From Streptomyces sp. WMMC500 (GTDB taxonomy: Bacteria > Actinomycetota > Actinomycetes > Streptomycetales > Streptomycetaceae), in the NCBI RefSeq assembly GCF_027497195.1, contig NZ_CP114905.1, positions 6,583,001 to 6,647,000 of the forward strand: DNA of 64,000 nt. The letters run 5' to 3'. The notes beneath the pieces are model-generated. The model was given only the letters and a program-made list of their open reading frames with translations. It did no database searches and was not told the origin of the DNA. The translations under genes and the position numbers were made by a program. This document shows positions 37,454-46,476 of the stretch, one piece after another (the first letter of the stretch is position 1; every line of letters starts with the position of its first letter).

Positions 37454-38623
37454 TCAGGAGCGGAACGGGCCCGTTATCTCGTAGGTGATGCCGCCCGAGG
37501 AACTGCCCGAGGTGCCGCGCTGGCTGGAGAAGTACAGGCGGGTGCCGTCCGGGGTGAAGGCCGGGCCGGTGATCTCCGAGCCGCCCTGGCCGTCGACGCG
37601 CAGGAACGGGGCGACGACGTCGTCCGGCGTGATGAGGCAGATCTCCATGTTGCCGCCGTCCTCGGCGACGTAGAGGTCGCCGGAGCGGCTGCCGGTGACG
37701 TTGTCGACGCCGGTGAGCGGGGCGCTGCCCGGGATCAGGGAGTCGTCGTACGCCAGCTCCAGGGTCTGCGCCCCCGCGTCGTACTGCCAGACGCGGCCGT
37801 CGCCCTTCGTCGTGAACCAGCAGATGCCGCCGTCGCTCGCGTAGTGGCAGCCCTCGCCGCCGTCGAACCGCTTGGCGCCCGCCACCTGGTTCCGCGTCGC
37901 CGTCGACGCGCCGCTCGGGTCCGGCACCGGCGCCCACGTCACCGGGCCCGAGGTGCCCGAGCCCATCCGCAGCACCTCCAGGGTGCCGGCGGACAGCGAG
38001 CCCCAGGTGCTCGGCCGGAAGCGGTAGAAGCAGCCGTCGGAGACGTCCTCGGTGAGGTAGACGACCTGCCGCTCCGGGTCCGCGGCCGCCGCCTCGTGCT
38101 TGAAGCGGCCCATCGCGTCGCGCCGGATCGCCGCCTTCGCGCCCCAGGGGTCGGTCTCGTAGACGTAGCCGCGGTCGACCTCCTCGCACGACAGCCACGT
38201 GTCCCACGGCGTCTTGCCGCCCGCGCAGTTCTGCCGTGTCCCGGACAGGATGCGGTGCGCGCCCGCGACCGCGCCGGCGGCGGTGAAGCGGATCGCGCCC
38301 GCGCCGCCGGAGGGGGTGACCTCGGAGTTGGAGACGTAGATCCAGCCGTCGCCGTCCGCGAAGCAGGCGCCGCCGTCCGGCGCCGGGTGCCAGGTGTACG
38401 ACGTACCCGCCACCTGCTGCCCGGAGCGCGCCACGACGCGGCTGGTGAAGCCCTGCGGCAACCGGATCCCGTTTCCGTCGGCCTGCCCGGGCGCCCCGTA
38501 CGGGCCCGCCCCAGGCTGCGCCGGGTCGGCCGCGGCCGACCCCCGCCACAGGGTGCCGCCGAATGCCGTCGCAGATCCGCCGACGACTGCTCCGCGCAGG
38601 AAAGAACGGCGCTCCACGACCAT
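37454..38623 (-). CDS. Tat-exported PhoX-like (DUF839) protein
   Basis: A 389-residue secreted protein. The N-terminus has a clear twin-arginine signal ERRSFLRGA followed by a hydrophobic core ending in SAAADPA. The mature part is a beta-propeller of the PhoX/DUF839 type with TSYTWHPAPDGG, WDTWLSCEEVDRGYVYE, EDVSDGCFYRF, FDGGEGCHYA, and repeated DG/GD strand turns; Asp/Glu residues could bind Ca and Fe as in PhoX phosphatases. ATG at 38623 has AAGGAG 5 bases upstream. PhoX proteins are alkaline phosphatases in some bacteria, but several DUF839 members lack known activity, so the enzyme function is tentative. It converges with the WD40 kinase gene. Confidence 0.88.
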   Translation of the reverse strand: MVVERRSFLRGAVVGGSATAFGGTLWRGSAAADPAQPGAGPYGAPGQADGNGIRLPQGFTSRVVARSGQQVAGTSYTWHPAPDGGACFADGDGWIYVSNSEVTPSGGAGAIRFTAAGAVAGAHRILSGTRQNCAGGKTPWDTWLSCEEVDRGYVYETDPWGAKAAIRRDAMGRFKHEAAAADPERQVVYLTEDVSDGCFYRFRPSTWGSLSAGTLEVLRMGSGTSGPVTWAPVPDPSGASTATRNQVAGAKRFDGGEGCHYASDGGICWFTTKGDGRVWQYDAGAQTLELAYDDSLIPGSAPLTGVDNVTGSRSGDLYVAEDGGNMEICLITPDDVVAPFLRVDGQGGSEITGPAFTPDGTRLYFSSQRGTSGSSSGGITYEITGPFRS

Positions 38624-38784
38624 CCACTCCTTGAGGTGGGGGAGCCCGGGACAGCCGCCCGCGGGCCGCCTTCGCACCATAGAACTGCGAGGTTGACGGA
38701 GCGGCAACACGCCGGTTACGCAGAGCTGACCGCTCGCCGTCAGGCGACGGCGCGGACACCGCCGCAGGCGGCGGCGAGCGGACG

Positions 38785-39552
38785 TCAGGGCGGGTCCGCC
38801 GCCCCTCCCGTGTCCGTCTCCGTGTCCCACAGGCGGAGGTCGTCTGGACGGTGCAGGTTTTCGACGGCACGGCGGCGTTCTGCCTCCGTGAGGTCGAGGG
38901 CGGCCAGCCGGCGGCGCCATGCCTCGACCCCGTCGGTCTCCGCCACGGCGGTGGCCAGCTCGATCAGGGTGGCGAGCGTCCGGGCCAGGTCCACGGGCGG
39001 GGCGCCGGCCCCGTGCCTGCGCAGGGCCGTGGTGAGGATCCGGAGGGCGGCGCGGTCGTCGTTCTTGAACTCGCTGAAGATCCGGGCGTTGTCCAGTGCC
39101 CTGGCCAGACCCGTGAGGCTCTTCGAGCCGCCGTACTCCAGCTCCGCGGGCTCGTCGCGCTGAATGAAGATGACCGAGTTCCCGGACGGGTCGACCACGG
39201 TGAACCGGCTCGCCCCTGGCCGGAACCGGGTGAGGCGCGGCCTGCCCCTGGCCGGGACCCTCCCGTAGGCGGCGCGCAGGGCCCGGGTGAACTCCGCGTG
39301 GTACGGCGCGACCTCGTCGACCATGACGAGGCAGCCTCCGACGTCCTCCTGGCTGGGATCGATGTTCTTCGGCGGCGTGCCGAAGTGCAGGGCGACACCG
39401 CTCCACTCCAGCGCCAGGTAGAGGTAGGGCCGGGTCTGCTTGTACGTGACCTCGAACCCCAGCGCCTGGTAGAACTCCAGCGTCTCCGCCACCGACACGC
39501 ACGGCAGCACCGGCACCGTCGTCTCGTTCGCCCGCACCGTCGCCTCCGCCAT
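38785..39552 (-). CDS. VOC-family protein (glyoxalase/bleomycin-resistance fold)
   Basis: A 255-residue protein. Residues ~10-135 form one VOC domain with paired beta-alpha-beta units (VPVLPCVSVAETLEFYQALG, LALEWSGVALHFG, VVDPSGNSVIFIQR). A helical C-terminal part (~140-245, with LDLTEAERRRAVENLHRP) is extra to the family fold and I do not recognise it. Members bind antibiotics or act as metal-dependent lyases and dioxygenases; metal ligands (H and E) are only partly visible, so a binding or resistance role is as likely as catalysis. ATG at 39552. No functional link to neighbours is visible. Confidence 0.82.
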   Translation of the reverse strand: MAEATVRANETTVPVLPCVSVAETLEFYQALGFEVTYKQTRPYLYLALEWSGVALHFGTPPKNIDPSQEDVGGCLVMVDEVAPYHAEFTRALRAAYGRVPARGRPRLTRFRPGASRFTVVDPSGNSVIFIQRDEPAELEYGGSKSLTGLARALDNARIFSEFKNDDRAALRILTTALRRHGAGAPPVDLARTLATLIELATAVAETDGVEAWRRRLAALDLTEAERRRAVENLHRPDDLRLWDTETDTGGAADPP

Positions 39553-39656
39553 GCCCGCCGCCTCTCGGCTCCTGTCCCGACCCGGGCCTGTGAGGGTGCC
39601 GCAGAACCGGGTGCCCGCGCCTATGGCGTTTTTATCTCGCCTTTATGTCCGCAGGT

Positions 39657-40505
39657 TCAGGCCGCGGTGCGGGTGGCGGTGCGGAGGGCGGCGAGCTGCT
39701 CGTCGTAGCGGTGGAGTACGAGCCGGGCCAGCGCCGGGTGCGCGCCGAGCGGTGCCGCGGCGGGCAGGCCCAGGGCACGGGCGTCGGCCGCTGTGCGGCG
39801 GGCGAAGAGGCCGGGCGCCGTGAAGCAGCAGGCCACCCCGATACGGCGGCAGCCCCGGGCGGCGAGGACCCGGGCCGCCTCCGCGACGGTGGGCGCGGCG
39901 GCCGAGGCGTACGCGGGCAGCACCGGTACCCCCAGCCGGGCGGCGAGCAGCGCGGCGGTGGCCTCGGTGTCCGCCGCCGACCGCGCGGCGCGCGATCCGG
40001 CGGCGGCGAGCACGACCCCGTCGCCGTCCCGCCAGCCGGCCTCCGCCAGCCGGGCGGCGAGGGCCGCGGCGAGGAGGGGGTGCGGGCCGAGGGGGGCGGC
40101 GATCCGGGCGGAGAGCGGGGGCGGGGGCCCGCCCGCCGTGCGGAGGGTCGCCTCCCGCAGCAAGTCCGGGATGTCCTTCGTGACGTGGTGACCCCGCCCG
40201 AACAGCAGCGGCACCAGCACCGCGTCGCCCCTCAGCGTCCCCAGCGTGTCCCGCAGCAGCGGCTCGTTCAGCTCCACGTGCCCCAGCCGCACCGGCAGCC
40301 CCGGCCGCAGCTCCCGTACCGCCGTCAGCAGCGCGCGTACCGTGCGCACCGCCTCCGGATCCCTGCTCCCGTGCGCCACCGCCACCAGCACAGGAGGCCC
40401 CGGGCGCCCGCGGCCCCTGCCCACCGCCGCCAGCCGTGTGCTCAGCTCGGCGGTGATCCTCGACATCAGCTCTGCTGTCCCGGGGGGCGGTGAAGTGGCC
40501 GTCAT
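39657..40505 (-). CDS. CbiX-like sirohydrochlorin chelatase
   Basis: A 282-residue protein made of two tandem CbiX-type domains. The first has VAVAHGSRDPEAVRTV and the catalytic His pair region FGRGHHVTKDIP. The second begins near residue 165 (VVLAAAGSRAARSAADTEA) and ends YDEQLAALRTA. This family inserts Fe(II) or Co(II) into sirohydrochlorin. Its position divergent from nasA, and in a cluster with siroheme-dependent NirB, indicates that it supplies siroheme for nitrite reductase. ATG 40505 is preferred; GTG 40523 adds six residues. GlnR-like boxes lie in the shared intergenic region. Confidence 0.88.
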   Translation of the reverse strand: MTATSPPPGTAELMSRITAELSTRLAAVGRGRGRPGPPVLVAVAHGSRDPEAVRTVRALLTAVRELRPGLPVRLGHVELNEPLLRDTLGTLRGDAVLVPLLFGRGHHVTKDIPDLLREATLRTAGGPPPPLSARIAAPLGPHPLLAAALAARLAEAGWRDGDGVVLAAAGSRAARSAADTEATAALLAARLGVPVLPAYASAAAPTVAEAARVLAARGCRRIGVACCFTAPGLFARRTAADARALGLPAAAPLGAHPALARLVLHRYDEQLAALRTATRTAA

Positions 40506-40527
40506 ACCGCGAGCCTGGCCCACCGCC

Positions 40528-40565
40528 GTTGCGGTCTCGTTTCGCCGCCGCGTCGCTGTGTTGAC
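40528..40565 (-). promoter_or_regulatory. GlnR-like box between CbiX-like gene and nasA
   Basis: Four pentamers spaced exactly 11 bp apart on the plus strand: GTTGC (40528), GTTTC (40539), GCGTC (40550) and TTGAC (40561). On the minus strand they read GTCAA, GACGC, GAAAC and GCAAC, close to the gTnAC-n6-GaAAc pattern of GlnR. The site is ~100 bp before nasA and just upstream of the divergent CbiX gene. Confidence 0.5.
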
Positions 40566-40664
40566 GGGTGCTCACGCCCGTACGCCCCCGCCGCTGAGGA
40601 CGGCGAACCCGTCCCGTAATACCCCCGTCCACCAGCGGTGACATCCGTCCCGCACCCTCACCGT

Positions 40665-42764
40665 ATGACCGTCGACACCCACTGCCCGTACTGCTCGCTC
40701 CAGTGCGGCATGACGCTGAAACCCGACGGCACCGCCGGGCTGGAGGTACTGGAGCGCACGGCGTTCGACGTCAACCGCGGCGCCCTGTGCGGCAAGGGCC
40801 GCACCGCCCCCGCCGTCCTCGACTCAGCGGCCCGCCTCACCGAGCCTCTCGTACGCGAGGACCGCGATGATCCAGCCGCCCCGCTCCGCCCCGCCACCTG
40901 GCCCGACGCGCTCGACCGCGTCGCCGCCGGCCTCGCCCGCGCCCGCGCCGGGCACGGGGCGGACGCCGTCGGGGTCTTCGGCGGCGGCGGGCTGACCAAC
41001 GAGAAGGCGTACGCGCTCGGCAAGTTCGCCCGCGTCGTCCTCGGCACCTCCCAGATCGACTACAACGGCCGCTTCTGCATGTCCTCCGCCGCCGCCGCGG
41101 GCACCCGCGCCTTCGGGCTCGACCGCGGCCTGCCCTTCCCGCTCGCCGACATCCCCCGCACCGGCTGCGTCATCCTCGTCGGCGCCAACCCCGCCGAGAC
41201 CATGCCGCCCGCCCTGCGCTACTTCACCGAGCTGCGCGCGAACGGCGGTACCCTCGTCGTCGTCGACCCGCGCCGCACCCGCACCGCCGAGCAGGCCGAC
41301 CTGCACCTCGCCCCCCGCCCCGGCACCGACCTCGCGCTCGCCCTCGGCCTGCTGCACCTCGTGATCGCCGAAGGCCGCACCGACGACGCCTACATCGCCG
41401 CCCGCACCACCGGCTGGCCCGCCGCCCGCGCCGCCGCCATGGCCCACTGGCCGGAGCTGGTCGAGCGGATCACCGGCGTGCCCGTACCGCACCTGCGCCG
41501 GGCCGTCGAGCTGTTCTGCGCGCCCGAGGCGGCCATGGTCCTCACCGCCCGCGGCCCCGAGCAGCAGGCCAAGGGCACCGACACCGTCGGCGCGTGGATC
41601 GACCTGTGCCTGGCCACCGGCCGCCCCGGCCGCCCCTACTCCGGCTACGGCTGCCTCACCGGCCAGGGCAACGGGCAGGGCGGCCGTGAACACGGCCAGA
41701 AGGCCGACCAGCTCCCCGGCTACCGGCTGCTCACCGACCCCGACGCGCGCCGCCACGTCGCCGGCGTCTGGGGCGTCGACCCCGATACGCTCCCGGGCCC
41801 CGGGCGCAGCGCGTACGAACTGCTCGACGCCCTCGGCGCCCCCGGGCCCGACGGCGTACGGGCGCTGCTGCTCATGGGCTCCAACCCGGTGGTCTCCGCG
41901 CCGCGGGCCGGCCACGTCGAGGAGCGGCTGCGGTCGCTGGACTTCCTGGCGGTCGCGGACGTGGTGCTGTCGGAGACCGCCGCCCTGGCGGACGTCGTGC
42001 TGCCCGTGACGCAGTGGGCCGAGGAGACCGGCACGCTGACGAACCTGGAGGGCCGCGTACTGCTGCGCCGCCGCGCCGCCGACCCGCCGCCGGGCGTCCG
42101 CGGCGACCTCGACGTGCTGCGCGGGCTCGCCGAGCGGCTGGCGCCGGAGCGGGCGGCGGGGTTTCCCGTGGCGGCGGAGGAGGTCTTCGCGGAGCTGCGG
42201 CGGGCGTCGGCCGGGGGGAAGGCGGACTACTCGGGGATCACGTACGCGCGGATCGAGGCGGAGGACGGCGTGTTCTGGCCGTGCCCGGAGGGCGGCGAGC
42301 CGCAGCCGCGGATGTTCCTCGACCGGTTCGCGACGCCGGACGGGCGGGCGCGGTTCGCGGGGGTGCAGCACCGGCCGGCGGCGGAGGAGACGGACGCGGA
42401 GTACCCGGTGTGGCTGACGACGGGCCGGGTACTCGCGCAGTACCAGTCGGGCGCCCAGACGCGCCGGGTGAGCGAGCTCACCGCGGCCTCCCCCGGGCCG
42501 TACGTGCAGATGCACCCGGAGCTGGCCGCCCGCGTGGGCGCCGACGAGGGCGACCCGGTCGCGGTTCTCTCCCGACGCGGCCGGGCCGTGGCACCGGCCC
42601 AAATCACCACGGCGATCAGGCCGGACACGGTGTTCATGCCGTTCCACTGGCCGGGCGCGGGCCGGGTCAACACGGTGACGAACCCGGCGCTCGACCCGGT
42701 GTCGCGGATGCCGGAGTTCAAGGTGTGCGCGGTGCGGGTGGAGCGGGCGGAGGAGGGGGAGTAG
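40665..42764 (+). CDS. nasA: Assimilatory nitrate reductase catalytic subunit
   Basis: A 699-residue molybdopterin oxidoreductase reducing nitrate to nitrite in the cytoplasm. The N-terminal [4Fe-4S] ligands are Cys7, Cys10, Cys14 and Cys42 (HCPYCSLQCG and GALCGKG). Mo-bisPGD-binding regions are YNGRFCMSSAAAAG, GANPAETMPPALRYF, MGSNPVVSAPRAGHVEERL and the C-terminal molydop domain (VWLTTGRVLAQYQSGAQTRR, MPFHWPGAGRVNTVTN). It lacks the extra C-terminal Fe-S domain of longer NasA types, so electrons must come from a separate flavoprotein, perhaps the one at 44924. ATG 40665 (GTG 40638 alternative); no Shine-Dalgarno sequence is seen for either. GlnR control is likely. Confidence 0.95.
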   Translation: MTVDTHCPYCSLQCGMTLKPDGTAGLEVLERTAFDVNRGALCGKGRTAPAVLDSAARLTEPLVREDRDDPAAPLRPATWPDALDRVAAGLARARAGHGADAVGVFGGGGLTNEKAYALGKFARVVLGTSQIDYNGRFCMSSAAAAGTRAFGLDRGLPFPLADIPRTGCVILVGANPAETMPPALRYFTELRANGGTLVVVDPRRTRTAEQADLHLAPRPGTDLALALGLLHLVIAEGRTDDAYIAARTTGWPAARAAAMAHWPELVERITGVPVPHLRRAVELFCAPEAAMVLTARGPEQQAKGTDTVGAWIDLCLATGRPGRPYSGYGCLTGQGNGQGGREHGQKADQLPGYRLLTDPDARRHVAGVWGVDPDTLPGPGRSAYELLDALGAPGPDGVRALLLMGSNPVVSAPRAGHVEERLRSLDFLAVADVVLSETAALADVVLPVTQWAEETGTLTNLEGRVLLRRRAADPPPGVRGDLDVLRGLAERLAPERAAGFPVAAEEVFAELRRASAGGKADYSGITYARIEAEDGVFWPCPEGGEPQPRMFLDRFATPDGRARFAGVQHRPAAEETDAEYPVWLTTGRVLAQYQSGAQTRRVSELTAASPGPYVQMHPELAARVGADEGDPVAVLSRRGRAVAPAQITTAIRPDTVFMPFHWPGAGRVNTVTNPALDPVSRMPEFKVCAVRVERAEEGE

Positions 42765-42810
42765 CGGGGGTCTCGTCGCGTACGGGCCGGCGCCCGCGGC
42801 GTACGGGTCC

Positions 42811-43131
42811 TCAGCCCGTCGTCTCCCGCTCCACCCACGCCAGGTACCCCGCGCTCCCGCGGGTGACCGGGACGGCGATGATCTCCGGTTCGTCGTAGTC
42901 GTGCGCCGCGCGCAGGTGGGTCTCCAGCTCCGCGTACCGGGCGGCCGTGGTCTTGAGCAGCACCTGCCACTCCCGCGACTCCTCGACCGCCCCCTCCCAC
43001 CAGTAGACCGACGTGACCGGGGCGCTCACCTGGGCGCACGCCGCCAGCCGCGCTTCCACAGCCCCGCGGGCGAGCGCCTCCGCCTTCTCGCGGGCATCCG
43101 TCGTCGTCAGTACCGCCAGGAAGTCCGTCAT
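42811..43131 (-). CDS. cutA: Divalent-cation tolerance protein CutA
   Basis: A 106-residue CutA1 trimer-forming protein with the family elements VLTTTDAREKAEALARGAVE, RLAACAQVSAPVTSVYWWEG, WQVLLKTTAARYAELE and EPEIIAVPVTRGSAGYLAWV. Original links to copper tolerance are not general; the true role is unsettled. It starts with an ATGA overlap on the stop of the TauE gene and so is cotranscribed with it. Confidence 0.93.
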   Translation of the reverse strand: MTDFLAVLTTTDAREKAEALARGAVEARLAACAQVSAPVTSVYWWEGAVEESREWQVLLKTTAARYAELETHLRAAHDYDEPEIIAVPVTRGSAGYLAWVERETTG

Positions 43132-43907
43132 GCCCACTGATCGTAGGCGAGCTTGGCGACCAGCCCGACGACCGTGACGACCAGCACGCCGCGGACGAAG
43201 CCGCTGCCCTTCTTCAGCGCCATGTGCGCGCCGAGCCAGCCGCCGCCCAGGTTGAAGACCGCGAGCAGCGCGGCCAGCGACCACAGCACCGTGCCCTGCA
43301 CCGAGAACGTCACCAGCGCGCCGAAGTTGGTGCAGACGTTGACGATCTTGGCGGTGGCGGACGCCTGCACGAGGTTCATCTGCAGCACGGCGGTCAGCGC
43401 GAGCACCAGGAACGTGCCCGTACCCGGGCCTATGAGCCCGTCGTAGAAGCCGATGCCCAGCCCCGCGACCGCCACCGCGGCGGCCACCCGCCGCGGCGTC
43501 ACCGGGCCGGTCGCGGGCGCGTCCGTGCCGAACGACGGGCGCAGCACGACGAACACGAGCACCGCGAGCAGCACCACCATGATCACCGGCCGCAGCACGT
43601 CGCTGCTCACCCCCGCGGCGAAGAACGCCCCCAGCGCGGAGCCGGCGAGCGCCGCCGCCCCGATGCGTACGGCCAGCCGCACGTCGACCGGGGACTTGCG
43701 GGCGTACGTCACCGCCGCCGCGGAGGTGCCGACGATCGCCACGGCCTTGTTCGTACCGAGCAGGTACGCGGGCTGCAGATGCGGATAGCCGAGCAGCAGC
43801 GCGGGCAGCAACAGCAGCCCGCCGCCGCCGACCACGGCGTCGATCCAGCCCGCCGCGGCGGCGGCGACACACAGCATGACCAGGGTGAACAGGGGTATGT
43901 CGGGCAT
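43128..43907 (-). CDS. TauE/SafE (TSUP)-family membrane exporter
   Basis: A 259-residue protein with about eight hydrophobic segments in two repeat halves, carrying family signatures AGWIDAVVGGGGLLLLPALL (N-half) and YDGLIGPGTGTFLVLAL (C-half). TSUP proteins export sulfite, sulfonates or related anions. Adjacent cutA overlaps its stop. In a cluster of nitrate and nitrite reduction genes it could move sulfite (a siroheme-enzyme side issue) or nitrite, which is speculative. ATG start at 43907. Confidence 0.88.
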   Translation of the reverse strand: MPDIPLFTLVMLCVAAAAAGWIDAVVGGGGLLLLPALLLGYPHLQPAYLLGTNKAVAIVGTSAAAVTYARKSPVDVRLAVRIGAAALAGSALGAFFAAGVSSDVLRPVIMVVLLAVLVFVVLRPSFGTDAPATGPVTPRRVAAAVAVAGLGIGFYDGLIGPGTGTFLVLALTAVLQMNLVQASATAKIVNVCTNFGALVTFSVQGTVLWSLAALLAVFNLGGGWLGAHMALKKGSGFVRGVLVVTVVGLVAKLAYDQWA

Positions 43908-44005
43908 CGTCGGCGAGCGTAACCCGGGACGGAGTGGCGCCCGGACGGCGGGGTGGAACCGGGGATCACGCGGGCCGCGTTGAAGGGGTGGGAGGGGGAG
44001 TCATC

Positions 44006-44764
44006 GTGAGGATGCCGTGGGAGGACCCGACGACACGGCCGGCGGCACGCGGGCGCACGGGACGGCCGCGGCTGCGGCTGCCGGGGCGGTCGGCGCTGCG
44101 GCTGCGGCTGCCGCGGACGCGGGGCGGGCGGCGGCGGGCGTTGCGTGCCGCCGTGCTGGCCTGCGTCCTCGCCCTGCTGCCCTCGGCCTGGCTGTTCGTC
44201 GCCGCCGGCGACCGCGTCGTGGCCGCCGAGCGGGCGCCGCACGCGCCCGTGGCCCTCGTCTTCGGCGCCGGCCTGTGGGGCGAGGTGCCGTCCCCGTATC
44301 TCGCCCACCGGCTCGACACCGCCGCCGAGCTGTACGCACGCGGCAAGGTCGACGCCATCCTCGTCAGCGGCGACAACGGCACCCGCGACTACGACGAGCC
44401 CACCGTCATGCGCCGCTACCTCGTGGACCTCGGCGTCCCCGCCGGCGCCGTCGTCCGCGACCACGCCGGCTTCGACACCTGGGACTCCTGCGCCCGCGCC
44501 CACCGCGTCTTCGGCGTCGACCGGGCGCTGCTGGTCAGCCAGGGCTTCCACATCCGCCGCGCGCTGGCGCTGTGCCGGGCGGCGGGGATCGACGCGTACG
44601 GCGTCGGGGTGGACGAGCCCCGCCGGGGGGCCTGGTACTACGGCGGGCTGCGGGAGATCCCGGGGGCCGTGAAGGCGGCGTACGACGCGGCGTTCACGCC
44701 GGACCCGCGCCACCTGGGGCCGCGGGAGCGGGGCGTGGACGAGGCGGTGGCCGCGGCGCGGTAG
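44006..44764 (+). CDS. SanA-like (YdcF/DUF218) membrane protein
   Basis: A 252-residue protein with a very basic N-terminus, one transmembrane segment (LRAAVLACVLALLPSAWLFVA, residues ~50-70) and an outside DUF218 domain. The domain has VALVFGAGLWGEVPSPYLAH, VDAILVSGDNGTRDYDEPT, VVRDHAGFDTWDSCARAH and LLVSQGFHIRRALALC. SanA-type proteins affect envelope barrier and vancomycin sensitivity in enterobacteria; in actinobacteria the role is unproven. GTG 44006 follows GGGAGGGGGAG. ATG 44012 is possible. Confidence 0.88.
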   Translation: MRMPWEDPTTRPAARGRTGRPRLRLPGRSALRLRLPRTRGGRRRALRAAVLACVLALLPSAWLFVAAGDRVVAAERAPHAPVALVFGAGLWGEVPSPYLAHRLDTAAELYARGKVDAILVSGDNGTRDYDEPTVMRRYLVDLGVPAGAVVRDHAGFDTWDSCARAHRVFGVDRALLVSQGFHIRRALALCRAAGIDAYGVGVDEPRRGAWYYGGLREIPGAVKAAYDAAFTPDPRHLGPRERGVDEAVAAAR

Positions 44765-44863
44765 CGGCGGGCCCGGGCACGGGCGGCTCGGAAGCCGGTG
44801 CGCACCGCAGCGCGGCGCGGCGCCGGCCGCTCACAGCGCCGCCCGTCCGCCGCTGAGGGCAGT

Positions 44864-44901
44864 GTTGCGCCGCGGAAACAGTGGTGATGCGGTGGGGTAA
44901 C
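44864..44901 (+). promoter_or_regulatory. GlnR box before the nitrite reductase operon
   Basis: GTTGC (44864), GAAAC (44875), GATGC (44886) and GTAAC (44897) are spaced exactly 11 bp apart, matching the gTnAC-n6-GaAAc repeat bound by GlnR. The box ends 22 bp before the ATG of the first operon gene, so a promoter with a very short leader or an overlapping site is implied. Confidence 0.65.
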
Positions 44902-44923
44902 GGCACCGCCGCAGGGTGGGCCC

Positions 44924-46474
44924 ATGAACCTGCCCGTGCCCGAAGCCGCCGCTCCCGCCGCTCCCGCCGGCGGGCGGCGCGTCGTGATCGTCGGCGGCGG
45001 CATGGCCGGTACGCGGCTCGCCCGGCAACTCGCGTCCGCGGGGGAGCACGTGACGATCGTCGGGGAGGAGCCGCACGCCGCGTACAACAGGGTGCTGCTC
45101 GCCGACGTCCTCGCCGGACGCTACGAACCGGACGTCATCCGCCTCCCCGACCTCCCCGCGGCCCCCGCCGTCCGCGCGCTGCGGGGTGTGCGCGCGCTGC
45201 GCGTCGACCGCGCCGCGCGCCGGGTGTGGTGCGACGACGGGCGGGAGGTGCCGTACGACGTGCTGGTCCTGGCCACGGGCGCCGCGCCCGTGCTGCCGCC
45301 GCTGCGGGGGCTGTGCGACGGCGCGGACGAGGCGCTGCCGGCGGGGGTGCACGCCTTCCGCACGATGGACGACTGCCTCGCGCTGAGGGGGGCGGCGGCG
45401 AGCGGCACGGCCGCGGTCGTCGTGGGGGGCGGGCTGCTCGGGGTCTCGGCGGCGCGGGCGCTGGCGCTGCGCGGGGCGCGGGTGGTGCTGGCGCAGCAGG
45501 GGGAGCGGCTGATGGAGCGGCACCTCGACCCGGCCGCGGCGCGACTGCTGCGGACGCACCTGGAGGACCTGGGCGTGGAGGTCCACACGGAGTGCCGCGT
45601 ACGGGGCGTCCGCACGCACCCGGCACCGCCGGGGTCCCCGGCCCGCACGTCCCGGCCCCCGGCCGCCGACGGCTCCGCCGCGCCCGCGGGACCGGGCGGT
45701 ACCGTCGCCGGCCTCGCACCGAGCTCCGACCACCGCCCGGGCCCGGACCCGGTCCCCGCGCACCCCGCCGACTCCACCGCCCGCCCCGGCCCGCACCCCG
45801 CCCTCCCACCCACCGCCCGTCCCGTGCCGGACCCCGGCCCCGCCACCGACGTCCCCTCCCGCGGCGCCGCCGTCCCCACCCGCGTCGTCACCGGGGTCGA
45901 GCTCGCCGACGGGCACGTCCTCGACGCCCGGCTCGTCGTCCTCGCCTGCGGGGTCCGGCCCCGGGCCGGGCTCGCCCGGGGCGCGGGGCTCCGCGTCGGC
46001 GAGGGCGTCGTCGTCGACGACGAACTCCGTACCTCCGACCCCGCCGTCCACGCCATCGGCGACTGCGCCGAGCACGCCGGCGTCCTCTACGGCCTCGCCG
46101 CCCCCGCCCTCGACCAGGCCGACCTGCTCGCCCGGGTCCTCACCGGCTCCCGCCCCGAGGACAGCGGCCCGCCCCGCTACGCCGGCACCCGCGCGCTGAC
46201 CCGCCTCACCCTCCCCGCCGGCGAGCGCCCCCTCGACCTCGCCGTCTTCGGCGAGACCGAGCCCGCGCCCGGCGACGACGTCGTGCACCTCGCCGACGCC
46301 ACCCGCCGCGTCTACCGCAAGGTCGTCGTCCGCGCCGACCGCCTCGTCGGCGGCATCCTCCTCGGCGACCTCGGCGCCGTCGGCACCCTCGCCCGCGCCT
46401 GGGAGGGCGACGACCCGCTGCCCCCCGGCACCCCGCTGCACCACCTGCTCACCGACCACCTCGGAGGCTCCTGA
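44924..46474 (+). CDS. FAD/NAD-dependent oxidoreductase of the nitrite reductase operon
   Basis: A 516-residue flavoprotein of the nitrite-reductase NADH-domain type. The FAD dinucleotide motif is VVIVGGGMAGTRLARQL, the NADH motif [16 protein letters not shown], and the second FAD motif HAIGDCAEH. A Pro-rich insertion of about 85 residues (~229-315) interrupts the NADH-binding domain after HTECRVRGVRTH. It lacks siroheme, [4Fe-4S] and BFD domains. Next to nirB and with nasA lacking a reductase domain, it may be the electron donor to NasA. ATG 44924; the stop lies 2 bp before the nirB start. Confidence 0.9.
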   Translation: MNLPVPEAAAPAAPAGGRRVVIVGGGMAGTRLARQLASAGEHVTIVGEEPHAAYNRVLLADVLAGRYEPDVIRLPDLPAAPAVRALRGVRALRVDRAARRVWCDDGREVPYDVLVLATGAAPVLPPLRGLCDGADEALPAGVHAFRTMDDCLALRGAAASGTAAVVVGGGLLGVSAARALALRGARVVLAQQGERLMERHLDPAAARLLRTHLEDLGVEVHTECRVRGVRTHPAPPGSPARTSRPPAADGSAAPAGPGGTVAGLAPSSDHRPGPDPVPAHPADSTARPGPHPALPPTARPVPDPGPATDVPSRGAAVPTRVVTGVELADGHVLDARLVVLACGVRPRAGLARGAGLRVGEGVVVDDELRTSDPAVHAIGDCAEHAGVLYGLAAPALDQADLLARVLTGSRPEDSGPPRYAGTRALTRLTLPAGERPLDLAVFGETEPAPGDDVVHLADATRRVYRKVVVRADRLVGGILLGDLGAVGTLARAWEGDDPLPPGTPLHHLLTDHLGGS

Positions 46475-46476
46475 CG

